Source: Apiospora phragmitis (Eukaryota > Ascomycota > Sordariomycetes > Amphisphaeriales > Apiosporaceae). From it: 64,000 bases of DNA. This document shows, piece by piece, positions 1 through 12,189 of the stretch. The DNA is taken from NCBI GenBank assembly GCA_038363925.1, contig JAQQWL010000004.1:2666001-2730000 (forward strand), written 5' to 3'. The position numbers and the translations under genes were made by a program. The first letter of the stretch is position 1. Every line of letters begins with the position of its first letter. Under the pieces are notes generated by a model. The model worked only from the letters and a program-made list of their open reading frames with translations, ran no database searches and was not told the DNA's origin.

Positions 1-461
1 TCCAGGTGGTACAGCTTATCAGCACCGTCAAATCAATTCTGTCCGTTCATCCTTTCGTCCAGTGACTGGCGTGACAGGTGCTGGCTAAGTATGAGATGAG
101 AACCCGGAGGACAACCTTGATGGAACCCGAAGAGAGCCGATGCATGAGTATCTATATGGCCTACCCCTTTCATGTGTCTCCCTTCTCTTCCCCCTTCCTC
201 AAATGCGTGCACTGGTTTGCATCCGCAGTCATGTCACGAGAAAAGGCCATTCAGACAATGTGGTTGAAGTTTTACTTGATTTGAATTAAAAAGCTTGTGT
301 CTGCTACAGACAATATCGTTATGGAATTTCTCTTCTTTTTTATACAAGAACCCCAGTTGCCCAGGATATCATTTAAAAAAACGCCGCCGCTGTTGTTGTA
401 ACACCTTTTCCCGATGGAGGAAAAAATGGAGGGTTAGGGGACTGCTAGCTGGTCTGGATGT
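1..461. other. Intergenic, 3' flank of the alcohol dehydrogenase gene
   Basis: No gene is supported here. The stretch lies beyond the stop codon of the minus-strand alcohol dehydrogenase and presumably holds its 3' UTR. Small open frames on the plus strand have no recognisable content. Confidence 0.6.
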
Positions 462-1669
462 TTATCGGCTGGTGTCGACGACCATGCGGCCGGCGATCTT
501 GTTAGCCTTCATGAGGTCGAAGACGCTGGCGAGCTCGGTCAGGCCGACGACCTTGTAGGGCGCCTTGATGAGCCCGCGCGCGAAGAAGTCGATGGCCTCG
601 GCCGTGTCCTGGCGGTTGCCGACGTACGAGCCCTGTATCCGGATCATGCGGACGACGGTGTCGAAGACGGGCGCCTTGAGGTACGCGCCGGCGGGAAGGC
701 CGACGCAGCAGATGGTGCCGCGGCTGCGCACGTACTGCGACGCCTGCTGGAAGGGGCCCTCGGAGACTGCCAGCACAATCACGCCGTGCGGGCCGAAGCC
801 GTCGGGCGTCGCCGCCTTGACGTCGGCCACGACGTCCTTGGACACGGTGAAGTCGACGAAGGCCGTCGCGCCCAGCTCCATGCACATCTTGCGCTTCTCG
901 TCACCGCCGTCGATGCCGATGGCGTGGATGCCCATGGCCTTGCAGTACTGCAGCGCGAGCGAGCCGAGACCGCCGCCGGCGCCGACGATGGCCACCCACT
1001 GGCCGGCGCGGGCGCCGGACTCCTTGAGGGCCTTGAAGACGGTGATGCCGGCGCACAGGACGGGCGCGACGGCCTCGAGCGAGATGTCCTTGGACAGGCG
1101 CGCGACGTGGGCGGCCTTGCCGATGGCGTACTGCTGGAAGGTGCCGTCGACGGTGTAGCCCGACAGCTGGGCGTGGGGGCAGAGGGGCTCCTCGGTCTGG
1201 CGGCAGAAGGAGCAAGTCATGCAGGAGCCGTTGAGCCACTTGATGCCCGCGTGGTCGCCGATCTCGATGTCCGTCACCAGCTCGCCCTTGGCGACAACCA
1301 CACCGGCACCCTCGTGGCCGCCGACCAGCGGCATCTTGACGGGCAGGGGCCAGTCGCCGTTCATGGCGTGCAGGTCCGTGTGGCAGACGCCCGAGTACTT
1401 GATGTTGATGAGGACCTCATCGGGGCCGGGCTTGGGCACCGGGATCTCCTTCATTTGGACAGCTGGGGAGAAGGACATGTCAGTATTGGGGTTCTAATAG
1501 TGGAAGTGGGAAGCGACCCGATTCAACCGATCGAGAGCCACCAACCATTGCGAGGTTGAGGTTGAAGGGTGAAGATGACAATGAAAGGAACGAAGGGGGG
1601 AAAAGGGTTATACTCACGTCCGCCGACGGTCTCGACCACCATAGCCTTCTGAGTTGTTGGTACCGACAT
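462..1669 (-). CDS. Zinc-dependent alcohol dehydrogenase (ADH1 type)
   Basis: NAD-dependent medium-chain alcohol dehydrogenase interconverting ethanol and acetaldehyde. Two exons, complement 1618..1669 and 462..1462, separated by a 155-nt GTGAGT...CAG intron with TACTGAC as branch site; the product is 350 aa, the usual fungal ADH length. Visible features: catalytic zinc ligands Cys44 (SGVCHTD), His67 (GGHEGAG) and Cys154, the four-cysteine structural zinc lobe (Cys98, 101, 104, 112), and the Rossmann motif VGAGGGLG near residue 178. The start at 1669 gives the standard cytosolic N-terminus [10 protein letters not shown]. An in-frame ATG at 1825 would add 52 residues that look like a mitochondrial presequence, so two isoforms are possible. 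The gene has no ATCWGATAA site upstream and is probably not part of the adjoining siderophore locus. Confidence 0.95.
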
Positions 1670-1825
1670 GATGGGCGAAGGTTTGTGGTTTCTTGCTGGG
1701 CTATAGACGGAGAAACTGGATGATTGTTGATAGACTCCGAATAGACAGGGAGTCTGATGTTGAATGGATTGGAAGGGTCTGAAGTGTCTTGGTTTGATGA
1801 TGCTGCTGAATGCCCGAAATGCCAT
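1670..1825 (-). other. Possible N-terminal mitochondrial presequence extension of the ADH
   Basis: The 52 codons from an ATG at 1825 are in frame with the ADH start at 1669 with no stop between. The encoded segment starts MAFRAFSSIIKPRHFRPFQS, is rich in Arg, Ser, Phe and Gln, and has no Asp or Glu. That composition is typical of mitochondrial targeting peptides. Whether the upstream ATG is transcribed and used cannot be seen from the sequence. Confidence 0.45.
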
Positions 1826-4358
1826 GATGGGAAAAGAGGAGGACGAAACCTATTTATACAAATGAATGTTCATCTCATAGCTCGCGTGGTGTCGCACAGT
1901 AGCATACAGTCCGTCATCGAAATCGAGGCCCGGATCCGCGTAACAATACAGTGTATGCAGGTAACAACAGAAAACCCCGAGTTTGTTTTTTTCTTTCTCT
2001 ACTTCTTCCCACTCGTCCTTACCACACGCTTTTGCTTGCCCTGCGCCCTGCGCCGCACAAACGCCAATCAGCTGTTCCCCGGAAGACGGCGGGCATCCTC
2101 TCACTAGGCCAGACGGGCGAAAAGCAGGAGAGAGCTTCATGACGAACGGGTCTAGATCACACGCATATGGCACCACGTTGGAGCCAGGGACCCCGCCGCA
2201 GCAAGCAGGGCCAGACAGGCGCGCGCGAGCCTATCGGCAGGTGACCCTTGGGTTGGCAAAGGGAAACGGGGAGGGGATCCCGAGAGTAACGCCGGGCGCC
2301 CGGGAAGACGGTCTGGTCTCGTAGTCTTAGCTAGTTCCCTCAATGGTTTGGTTGCAGTTTGAACACGTTGTTGGTCGGTCTGTCTAATCCTCTTCAGCTC
2401 CAGCTCGGTTGCAATGGGATTGTTTTAGGACATTGGATTGATCTTGGACTGGGGGGGGGGGGGTCAGAGGGAAGCTTAGTGGCCCGCACGACTGGAGACT
2501 TTCCTTGGTGCTTGGGCTGCACGCAGCAACAACACTGGCAATTCACCGGCCTCTGTACTAACTAACTTACCACAAGTGCTATTACTATTGCGGACGGGCA
2601 TGGTGCAACGACAAGTATTGGTGGTATATGCGACCGAACTACGTACAGTATAGAGTTCAGGCTTGGCTACTAGGGTGTGTCGGAGTCTGGTGATTGGCTG
2701 ACGCCGCGTCGACTTTCGGACGAGCGGGCATATACGAATGCTGGCCTGCTGGCCTTCTCCTCATCTTCCTTGCATGGGATTGACTCGTCGTCGTGTACGT
2801 TATTTGCTTTGCAAACGGGGATGTTGACCAAGGAAGAGCCCGAGAGATGGATTGATATTCCAATAGAGCTGCAGATCCGGTACTGCTTTACATTGCTGGC
2901 CCGGTCTAATGGGAGTGCTGATTTGCTGTCCCTTTGCCGTTGTAGGCATCATTGATGTAAGTTGTTAGATGCGGTAGTAGGGGAGGGGGAGGGGTTGTGG
3001 CAGGAGTGGAGGGGTCGTAGAGGGCCAATAGAAAGCTACGATACGTTGCGACGATGCGACGGCGATGCATACTGCAGGGTCTATCATCAATCTCTCCCTC
3101 TCCCTCTCGCTAGATTCGCTACTCGTGAGTCGTCACAGTAATTACCAAACCAACCTCTCAGCTTCTCCTACTACTAGTAATAATTCCCAGTAGTCCCACC
3201 CGCCAAAGCCGAGAGCGACAGGTGAGGATGTCGGGCAAGTGTCGGACAGCGCCGGCCCCAGTTTTAGCCATTTTGGCCACCACCCGAAAGCTCGAGAAAG
3301 TGGCCTGATCATGCCATCGAATCGCTCCAGATGGCCAGGAATGGACCCCCGAATCGAGAGCTTCCCAATGCAATGGCACTTCAATCACGCGTTTTTCTCG
3401 AACCGACCGAATGTTCTTTGTTTCTTGGGACGGGGGCCTATTCCCGCTAATTCATCCCGAACTCTGTAACAGCACCGACATTTGGCCCGATAGCCCTCAG
3501 AATAAGGGACCGAAGCTACCTGTTCAAGAACAACATGATGTTTGAGGGAAATATCCGTAAACGCTCCCTTTTTCAGACGTACTGTATCCAAAATGCGTCC
3601 ATGGACGGGCAAATTGAGAGCCACAGTTCGGCCGAAGGGGATCCTATGTAAAACTTGCTGCTGCATCATTGGAAAAGTTCATGCATTCATGTCCTGTCAG
3701 CAGTCACGGGGTCAGCCGTTACCAGGAAGTACAGTAGCAAATCTTGACCTTGTTCGGTTTGTCCTAGCTTGTATGTACTGTATGCACCGCACACCGAATG
3801 TGTTCGTGTCAGAATCGATCAAGAGCCAAGCCATGGAAGGGAAATCCCTTCGTTCAGCCTCCCATTGTTTAGCGGCAGATGCGGTCCCCGGACCAGGGTC
3901 AGGACTCAGCTCCTTGATCCTTAGTCAGGGATTCATCAGGTCATCTGAACTACTTCCTCGTGGGCTCGTGGGTCTCTCCCGCCGACTAGAAACAAAAGAT
4001 GCATTTGTCCGAATCCCCTTTGGCCCGAGTTTCACCACTCAAATTCCAATAACATCTGTGTCATCTGCTACAACTCATCACAATTTCCCCGCAAACGCCA
4101 CAACATCGTCCTGCAGTAGTCGTTTTGGGACCGTTCATTGGGGCCGTTCGTTCAGATGGAGCATGGAACAAGCACCAAAAGCAAGCGTGTTATTACTATT
4201 ACTATTGCCAACTAACGAATAGCAAAACGTGGGATCTAAAATACCCCAGCATGCAGAAGCCAGTTAGCGGTAGATGTGTGTCCTTTCCTTTCTGTCCAGG
4301 CGTCCACCGGCTCAAACTCTATGTGATTACCACATTGCATGTAGACTGGCTAGCTTCC
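1826..4358. other. Gene-free intergenic region
   Basis: Contains the ADH promoter on its left and the 3' flank of the ABC transporter on its right. A run of 13 G lies at 2451-2463. The longest frame (3542..4222, plus) has no recognisable domain and ordinary non-coding composition. No RNA gene or mobile element was recognised. Confidence 0.5.
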
Positions 4359-7300
4359 CTAGCCGTCGAGCGTCTGGTGCAGCACGTTAACGCGGTACCC
4401 CTCGCTCTTCCGCATCAGCTCCTCGTGCGTGCCCCGCTCGACGCACCGCCCGTCCTCGATCATGAAGATGACGTCGGCCCGGCGGATCGTGTGCAGCCGG
4501 TGCGCGATGGCCACGACCGTGATCCCCCTCGCGGCCTGGTCGAGCCCTTCTTGTAGCAGCCGCTCCGACTCGGCGTCGAGCGCGCTCGTCGACTCGTCCA
4601 GCAGCAGCATTCGGGGCCGCCGCACCAGCGCCCGCGCGATCGCGAGCCGCTGCTTCTGCCCGCCCGACAGCTGGCTGCCGCCCGTGCCGCAGGGGGTCTC
4701 GTACCCCTGCGGCAGCGCCATGATAGTGTCGTGGATGTTGGCGAGGCGGCAGGCCGCCTCGATCTCGGCCTGCGTCGGCTCGTGGTCCGGGCGGGCGCCC
4801 AGCGCGATGTTGAACCGCACGGTGCCGTCGAACAGGATGCTGTCCTGCGGCACCAGACCGATCTCGTCGCGGAAGAGGGGCTCGCTCTTGGCCGCGATGT
4901 CGACCCCGTCGATCTTGATGCTGCCTGAGTCCGGGCGGTACATGCGCTCCAAGAGGGCGATGATGGTGGATTTTCCGGCACCGCTGGGGCCGACCAGCGC
5001 GCAGAACTGGCCGGGGCGGACCGTGAGGTCGAGGCCCTTCAGCACCTGCCTGTTCGGCCGCGCCGGGTAGGAAAACACCAAGTTGTCGAAGCTGACGCTC
5101 ATGCCGCCCTCCTTGGTCTGCGGCGCTATTGATTTCGATTCGGTAGCAGCCTCCGGGTCATCGACATCCTTGCCGCTGCCCTCGGGCTTCTTCTTGTGCT
5201 GGTCGCCCTCCAGACGCTGGTCGGACCCGAGCTCGATGACGTCGAAGATGCGGCTCGCCGCGCGCCCGGCGTTGGTCACCTCGGGCGCAAGCGTGAACAG
5301 CTGGCCCCAGAGCTGGGCGCTGACCAACAGAGCGATGAGCACGATGAAGAACTGCGTCTGCGTGTAGCGGCCCTCGATGATCTGCTTGGCGCCCCACCAG
5401 TACGCGAGCGCGTAGATCATGTTGGAGATGCTGTTGGTGAGGGCGAGCCAGAGGTTGATCCAGATGCTGGACCGGAACATCTCCTGGCGCGGCGTCTTGA
5501 GCGAGCGCCGGTAGGTGCCCAGGACCTCCTGCTCGAGCGAGAGCGCCGCCACCGTCTTGATCGAGTTCACGGCCTCCACCGTGATGCTGACCGACTTGGC
5601 GAATGCCGTCTCGTGCCGGGCGGCGAACTGCGTCAGGAGGCGGATCTGCATGATGCCTGCGCCCAGCATCAGGGGAACGACGGCGAGGCAGACCAGCGCG
5701 ATCCTCCATGCGACGATATGCGACAAAATGACCGCAACAATGAAGTTGACGCCGATGGAGAAGATCGTTCCAATAATGGATCCGGTCAAGCCGCCCACGG
5801 CGATAGAATCATTGGTAAGGAAGGTCAGCAGCGTCGACGGCGTGCGGTTCTCCGACTGGTGCCAATGCAGATCCTGCTCCAGGAGAGAGCGGAACGAGAG
5901 CGTCCTGATAGAGTAGAGAACCCGCTCGGCCACGGTGCCGAAAGACGACCAGCTGATGCCGTTGGCAAAGAGCTCAATGATGGCAAGTATGAAGAACATC
6001 AGCCCGTAGAAGCTTCCGGCCGATCGAACGCTGTCCTCGCCCTCGCAGGGACTCAAAGCCTCGACCGTGTGACCGAAGATGACCGCTGCACCAGAGTAAG
6101 CTCCACCGACGACAAGCGACGAGGTAAAGGCGACCAAGAGCAGCAGGGAAAACGGTCGAGTAAACTTATGCATAGTCTTCATAGTCCCCCAAGTAGTCCT
6201 CTTCGTCGTAGGCTTAGTTTCCTCGTTGGGCGTCTCCGCTGCTGGCTCGTACGTTTCGGCTGATGCTGATTTCTCAGGGTCGTCTGCTAGTGTCGGCTCG
6301 ATCGCCTTCTCAGGGTCCATGTCTGGATCCTTGGAGACCTTGGATGTAGCGATGCTCGAGTTGTCCGAGCCCATATTCTGCAGCCGAACCAGAGCAGCAT
6401 AGTCGGCGTCCTTGGCCAGGAGCTCGACGTGGCTTCCTTGCTCAATAACGCGACCGTTCCGCATAACAATGATGTTGTCGGCCGACTTGACGGTCGCAAG
6501 CCTGTGAGCAATCGACACCACAGTCTTGCCCACCGTGGCCTCTTCGATGGCTTTTTGAATACGTTGCTCACTGCCTGAGTCTAGTGAAGAGGTAGCCTCG
6601 TCGAGAACCAGAATCTGGGGGTCTTTCACCAAGGCTCGTGCGAGAGCTACTCGTTGCTTCTGCCCACCACTGAGTAGATCGCCATTGGAGCCCACCGTGG
6701 TGCCGTAACCGTATTCAAGGTGATCCAAAAAGGCTGTCGCGTCGGCCATGGTGGTCGCCCGCTGTACCATCTGAACGACCTCGACCGCCTGTTGTCCATG
6801 GGCGGCGGCAGCCGTTTGCAAATCTGTTCCTTTGCGCACCTGTTCGGCGATTTCTGCCAAGCCGTTTCCAAGCAGGAATGTTTGAAGCTCATGGTGACCT
6901 GGCCGCGGCGAATTGACGAGCCCGAGGGCGACATTTTCCAGGACAGACCTGTCCAGTAGTAGCGGATCTTGCTGCACCAGGCCTATGTGACTTCGTAGTT
7001 GACGAACATTCAAATCGCGCAGGTTCCTCCCATCGACGAAAATGGCGCCTCCGTCGGGATCGTACAGTCGAGTGAGTAATCCTGCGATCGTAGACTTGCC
7101 TGACCCGGACAATCCCACAACCGCTGTGCGCTTCCCCTTCGGGAAGTGTAGGGAGATCTCGCGTATCACGGGCACATCAGGCCTAGACGGGTAAGTGAAC
7201 GAGACATTCTCGAGCTTAAAATCACCCTCGACAAGCTCAGAAGAGTCGACGCCATTGTCAACCGTGCCGTCAATACTAGATAGACGGCCAATGTCCTCTT

Positions 7301-8579
7301 CCAGTCGAGCAAAGGATGCTGCGGCAGATCCGAATATTTGCAGGAATGGTGCCATTTGACTTAACACAATAGTTCCTATCAATGATATTATTAGCTGTCG
7401 TTTCTACGAATCAAACCCGACGGGAATTAGCTTGCTCACCGTCAACGAGGATGAAAATAATGGTATATGTTGTGCCGACGCTCATTCCGGTGGTATGGCC
7501 GCCCACCACGTCTGCGATCGCCCGGCTGCCCTGCCAATAAGCCAGACCGTTGGCGGAGTAGGCCAAGAAGTATAGCATGCCCGACTGGATGGCCGTGGCC
7601 ACGGCCTTCTTGATACCATCTCGGCGGGCGTCGGTCAGCTTCTCGGTGAACTTCTTCTCGAGGCGACCGTTTGCGCGGAATGCCTGCACAACGGTCACGT
7701 TGGATAGACTCTCGAGCGCGACCGAGGACGCGGCGGCGATATGGCCCGACACGAGGCCGGAGAACTTGCCCACGTAGTGGCCGCCCAGGATGCCCATGAG
7801 CAAGAAGGCGGGCAAGAGGGAGACGAGGATGCCGGCGAGCCGCGCGTACTTGATGAAGGCCACGATGTAGGCGGTCACGAACATGGAGAAGACGCCCAGG
7901 ACCAGGCCGACCTTCTCGGATGTGCCGGCCTTGATGATGCTGATGTCGCCGCTGAGGCGCGACGAGACCTCGCCGGCGGGCAGCTTGTCGAAGAAGGAGA
8001 CCTCCTGGCGCAGCAGGGAGCGGAAGTACTTGGCGCGCAGGCGGTGGGCGAGGCGGTCGCCGAACAGGTTCCAGGAGACAATGTAGATGTAGATGAGGGC
8101 GAACTGGGCGAGGGCCAGGTAGAAGACGGTGAGCACCTTGTCGTTGACGCTGGCCTGGTACTGCGCCGCGTCGGTGGCCGAGTCCCCGGCCGCGCACGTC
8201 GCCGAGTTGAGGTTGTCCAGCAGCTGGCCGAAGATGATGCCGATGAGCGGGAAGGGCACGCCGGCCGCGATGGACGACAGGGTGCCCGCTATCAAGAGGC
8301 CGATGTCGACGAGGCTGGGCTCGGCGTACCCCAGGAGACGGAAGTACCTGAAGAAATGTCGGAAGACCTTAAATTCGTATAAGTCAGCATCATATGTTCA
8401 TTCCCTCCCATAATAGGTGCGTCGCTCTGAGCTTGGAGCGCACATGATCATGTATGGCTACTTACCCGTGACAGCTTAGACGGCGGCTTCGATGCAACCT
8501 CGACTCCGTTGCCGTCATGGGTTGCAGCATCTGCAGCATCTGCAGCTGGCTTCTGCCCTTGGAGGTCTTTCTCAGCCAT
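4359..8579 (-). CDS. ABCB-type full ABC transporter, SitT-like exporter
   Basis: Full-size MDR-type exporter with TMD-NBD-TMD-NBD order, 1352 aa in three exons (complement 8466..8579, 7440..8367, 4359..7375). The first intron ends in an AAG acceptor with GCTGAC as branch site; the second is 64 nt (GTGAGC...TAG). NBD1 has Walker A GLSGSGKS (about 435), signature LSGGQ (about 582) and Walker B LVLDEA. It carries an insert of roughly 50 residues between the Q-loop and the signature. NBD2 has Walker A GPSGAGKS (about 1153), LSGGQ (about 1260) and LLLDES. It is transcribed divergently from a siderophore-iron permease across 1.47 kb that holds two ATCWGATAA motifs. In Aspergillus fumigatus the ABC gene sitT lies in the sidD/sidF/sidH cluster, so a role in export of siderophore or its breakdown products is inferred. 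The substrate is not provable from the sequence. The reading frame is intact throughout. Confidence 0.9.
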
Positions 8580-9019
8580 CGTGCTATTATGCCCTTTGAC
8601 CCAACTTCTGACAAAGACCAAGAACACGCGATGAAGACTTCTCAGCAAGGCTCAGCGGCATCCATCATATGCAAGCAAGGCAGAAGAGCCGCAGCCCCGG
8701 CGTGCGGAAGCAATTGGCTCCGCATAGCTTGGCAGCGGTGGCAGCAACAGCAGCAAGCATGTACGAAAAACCCCGTTAAGGGCATCAGGCAGATCCGTCG
8801 ACACCATCATGGGCTGCGGAGCCGGACGAGGAGACGGTTCAAGGGTCACAGCCGTGCTGTTTTCGTCAATGTAATGCTAGGGGCGGGTCCAGGATGGAAC
8901 CTCGAGCAGTACATGGCAGTACTTGGGGAAGAAAGAGGGAAGCCGATCAGGATTGGGCTCAGGGTGAACCCCACCTCGCTTCTTTAAGTCATGGCCATCA
9001 GTGGAGCTTGGCGTGCAGC

Positions 9020-9028
9020 ATCTGATAA
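9020..9028 (+). promoter_or_regulatory. ATCTGATAA, SreA-type GATA site
   Basis: Exact match to ATCWGATAA, the motif reported for fungal iron-responsive GATA repressors (SreA/SRE/Urbs1). It lies 441 bases upstream of the ABC transporter start and about 1 kb upstream of the permease start. Confidence 0.65.
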
Positions 9029-9270
9029 CTTAATATCACACTGATGGCAAGGAGTCGTGATCAACTGGGAAAACTATTATCAATCTAATCAAATCAGATC
9101 CATCGGCATGTTGGTTGCAACCTGCTCGGAATCCTTAGTGGTGGTACTTCTGGTAGCACTTCTTCCAGCCAAGAGTCAGTCACCCGCCACAAAATGAATG
9201 GAGATGGTTGAAAAGCACGAGGCACTTTGGATCAAATGACGGGATCCAGGGCGCAAAAGCAAAATCAAAG

Positions 9271-9279
9271 TTATCAGAT
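9271..9279 (-). promoter_or_regulatory. ATCTGATAA, SreA-type GATA site
   Basis: Exact reverse-strand match (TTATCAGAT on plus) in the divergent ABC/permease promoter region, about 770 bases upstream of the permease start. Confidence 0.65.
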
Positions 9280-10045
9280 GGCACTAAGCAAGTCATGGTT
9301 TGGGCGGTCGGGCCCTCCCTTCGGCTTCCCACCGTTTGACACTTGATTGCCTGCACAGTACAGGCGGCTGTCCTGTCTGCTTGTCCCTGCCAGCCTGCTG
9401 CTGCCTGTGTTGCCCGCCTGTAGGTACCACGGTGGCGGGCAGGGTAGACTATTGCCCTGTGCTGCCCTGCCACAGCTGCGGGGTCCCGTCCTACAACCAA
9501 CTTTCTTGATCCTCCTTCTTCCTCCTCACTGATCGCATGACAATCGCTCTGGTGCTAGTCAGCCCCGACTTTATTGTGTTGGTGTTGTCAATCAAGGTCA
9601 ATCAAAAGCACACGCTCCTGCGCTCTTAGCTTGGGTAGCAATCTCCGACCGTATCGCTGCTATTCATGCTCCTTTCCTTCTACGGTCCTAGTTGAGTATA
9701 TGTTTTTTGTTTAATCGCTTTACCCGCGAATACTGCGGTGAACTCTGAGACTGACCCATCAGCCTGGAACCGTCCTGCCATTTGTCCTGCAGGTTGGGAG
9801 GGTTTAGGCACACAGCACACCTGCACGGCATGCAGAAACCCTGAAACCTTCCGTGACAACAGCCCTGACATTCTCTGACTCCCACGTTGTACTGTAAGCG
9901 CCTTCTTTTTCGGGGATGGGTTCGTCCAATTGATTGGTTTTCCTTGCCGTGCTGTTGATCTGACGTCGGTCCGTTTTAAATACCTGACACGTCCTCGGCT
10001 GTCGTTCCATACATCCCCTTTTGACCCTTTTACTCAATATATACC

Positions 10046-12189
10046 ATGCCTAATGAAACGGAAGACGCACATAGTCGAGTACCTCTCATCTCGGCCGAGG
10101 GTTCCGTGCCTATCCACGCCTATGGGTCCACGTCGCCCAAGGACCAAGCCAACGTCGGCATTTCCGAGACAGACGACCACATTGCTATGGCCGGCCACGA
10201 TGGGGATGAGGAAGACGCTGCCCAGGCAGGCGTGCAGCAAGCCGATGCCATCAACTTGGTCTGGACGCGCTCCACGCTGATAGTGGCCTACTTTTTGTAT
10301 GTGTGTTGTGCGATAGCTTTCAAGAGACGACAAATATATCTCTCTTCAAGCTGGCTAATTCGGTCCCTCTCTCTAAAGTATCTTCCTGTGCTCCTTTGCC
10401 TCGGCACTGCAATGGCAGATCATCTCGAACCTCACACCCTACGTAACCAGCGAGTTTTCCTCGCACTCGTTGATCCCGACCATTGGCATCGTCGCCTCGA
10501 TTCTCAGTGGTGTTCTGAAACTGCCCATCTCCAAAATCATTGACGCATGGGGTCGGCCCCAAGGTTTAGCGGCCGTCGTGGTGCTAGCCACGATTGGCTT
10601 GATCCTCATGGCCGCATGCACCAACATCAAGACTTATGCCGCTGCGCAGGTACATACCGTCCCTTGCATACTTAGCAATGCCCCTTTTTGCTTCAACTCG
10701 TGAAATGATGTTGTTGTTGCAATGCAACTGACTGACCAAAATGCGCAGGTCTTTTATCAAGTCGGCCTTAGTGGGTTCAGCTACATTCTCAGCATCATCA
10801 TTGCGGATACGTCGTCCCTGAAGAACCGAGCACTGGCCTTCGCCTTCTCGACGTCCCCGAGCCTGATCACGACGTTCATCGGGCCCCCCATCGCCCAATG
10901 GTTCTACACGCAGAGCAGCTGGAGATGGGCCTTCGGCTTCTCCTCCATTTCATTCTTCTTGTTTTCGTTGCCAATCCTCGTGGTTCTCATGAGGAACGCC
11001 CGAAAAGCCGCCAAGTTGGGCGTCCTACCGGCGGCCCCCGACGTGAGAGTCGCGTCCAAGAGTCTGGCGTATTACTTGGAGGAGTTCGATGGTGAGGCCG
11101 ACGATTCCCCCCGGTTGAAATGGGAAAGGCTACTGAGGACTAATGTATTGCTATAGTTATTGGCGTTATACTGCTGGCATTGGGGCTCTCCATGATATTT
11201 GTCCCCTTTTCCCTCGGCATTAAAACATCGAACCGGTCGAGTCTAGTGTTGGTCGCAATGGGCTTTGCGACGCTCTTTGCGTTTGCGGTTCACGAGAGAT
11301 ACCAAGCCAAGAAGCCCATCATTCCATTCGGCTTACTGTTCTCTCGGAACACCGGCGGATCTTGCCTCTTGATGATTGTTCTCTCTTCGTCTCGTACTTC
11401 TCGTGGGATTCATACTACTCATCCTATCTCCAAGTTGTCCATGGCCTCGACATTGCGAAAGCTGGCTACATCGATCATATTTACGGGCTAGGAAGCTGCT
11501 TATGGGCGGCTGTGGTCGGCTATTTGATCCGAGTCTCTGATCGTTACAGGTGGCTTGCTTGGGCAGCGCTTCCCTTTCATATACTTGGGTAGGACTCCCT
11601 CCCCAAGCCCTCTTTCTTCTGATCTTATCCTCACCACATCGATACTACCCACCTAACGCAAACATTGTGGATTATCAAAGCTGACCCATGACTCAATAGG
11701 GGTGTCGCCATGATTTTGTTCCGCCGGCCGGATAGTTCCGTCGCCCTCCTGGTACTATGTCAGTGCATGATCACCATTGGCGGCAGCACCCTGGTCGTTG
11801 TGGGCCAGATGGCGGTGATGGCTGTCTGCACCCACGCGGAGCTCGCCTCGGTCATGGCCATCCTGTCGCTGGCCAGCTACATCGGCTCGGCCGGGGGCAA
11901 CGCCCTGAGCGGCGCCATCTGGAACTCCACCCTGCCCAACGCCCTGTCCAAACTCCTGCCGGACTGCTCGGCCGAGGAGCTCGCGCGGCTGTGCGCGGAC
12001 TTGAAGATGCAGCTGAGCTACCCGATGGGCAGTCCCGTCCGCACCGCCATTATCACGGCCTACGACCAGGCGCAGGTCAAGATGTGCCTGACGGGCACCA
12101 CCTTCGCGCTGCTGCAGATCGTGGCCGTCATGATGTGGCGGGATGTGCGGGTGAGCCAGAGCCAGCAGGTCAAGGGCAAGGTGATATGA
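10046..12189 (+). CDS. MFS siderophore-iron transporter (MirB/Sit1 family), frame broken once
   Basis: Plasma-membrane permease family that imports ferri-siderophores by proton symport, normally with 14 membrane helices. Exons: 10046..10296, 10379..10649, 10749..11091, 11157..11588, 11700..12189; introns are 65-111 nt, the first with an AAG acceptor. Family landmarks: a charged N-terminal cytosolic segment, then QWQIISNLTPYV, WRWAFGF, EFD-VIGVILLALGLSMIF, SSYLQVVHGL and a C-terminal WRDVRVSQSQQVKGKV tail. The reading frame shifts at about 11370, where CLL in one frame continues as DDCSLFVSYFSW in another. Total exon length is also not a multiple of three. Restoring one base, or removing two, gives about 595 aa, normal for the family. 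Divergent from the ABC gene, and SidI-like and SidF-like genes follow, so iron-siderophore uptake is a confident inference. Which siderophore is carried is unknown. Confidence 0.88.

Larger units (their letters stand above)
8580..10045. other. Divergent promoter region between ABC exporter and siderophore permease
   Basis: Shared upstream region of two divergent siderophore-locus genes. It holds two perfect iron-type GATA motifs (9020 plus, 9271 minus). A head-to-head CCAAT pair, CCAATTGATTGG, lies at 9926-9937, about 108 bases before the permease start. No coding sequence was recognised. Confidence 0.6.

Noticed and set aside
786..1559. 257-codon plus-strand frame antisense to the alcohol dehydrogenase
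   Set aside because: Shadow frame of the ADH exon with typical low-complexity Asp/Gly/Val composition.
3542..4222. 226-codon plus-strand open frame upstream of the ABC transporter's 3' end
   Set aside because: No recognisable domain, composition like surrounding non-coding DNA, and no support from splice or codon patterns.
5196..6263. 355-codon plus-strand frame antisense to the ABC transporter
   Set aside because: Arg/Asp-rich shadow frame of a GC3-biased gene; the minus-strand frame carries all ABC motifs.
9926..9937. CCAATTGATTGG as a HapX/CBC bipartite iron site
   Set aside because: CCAAT boxes are present in both orientations, but the RWT element expected after a 12-base spacer is absent on either strand, so only ordinary CCAAT boxes can be claimed.
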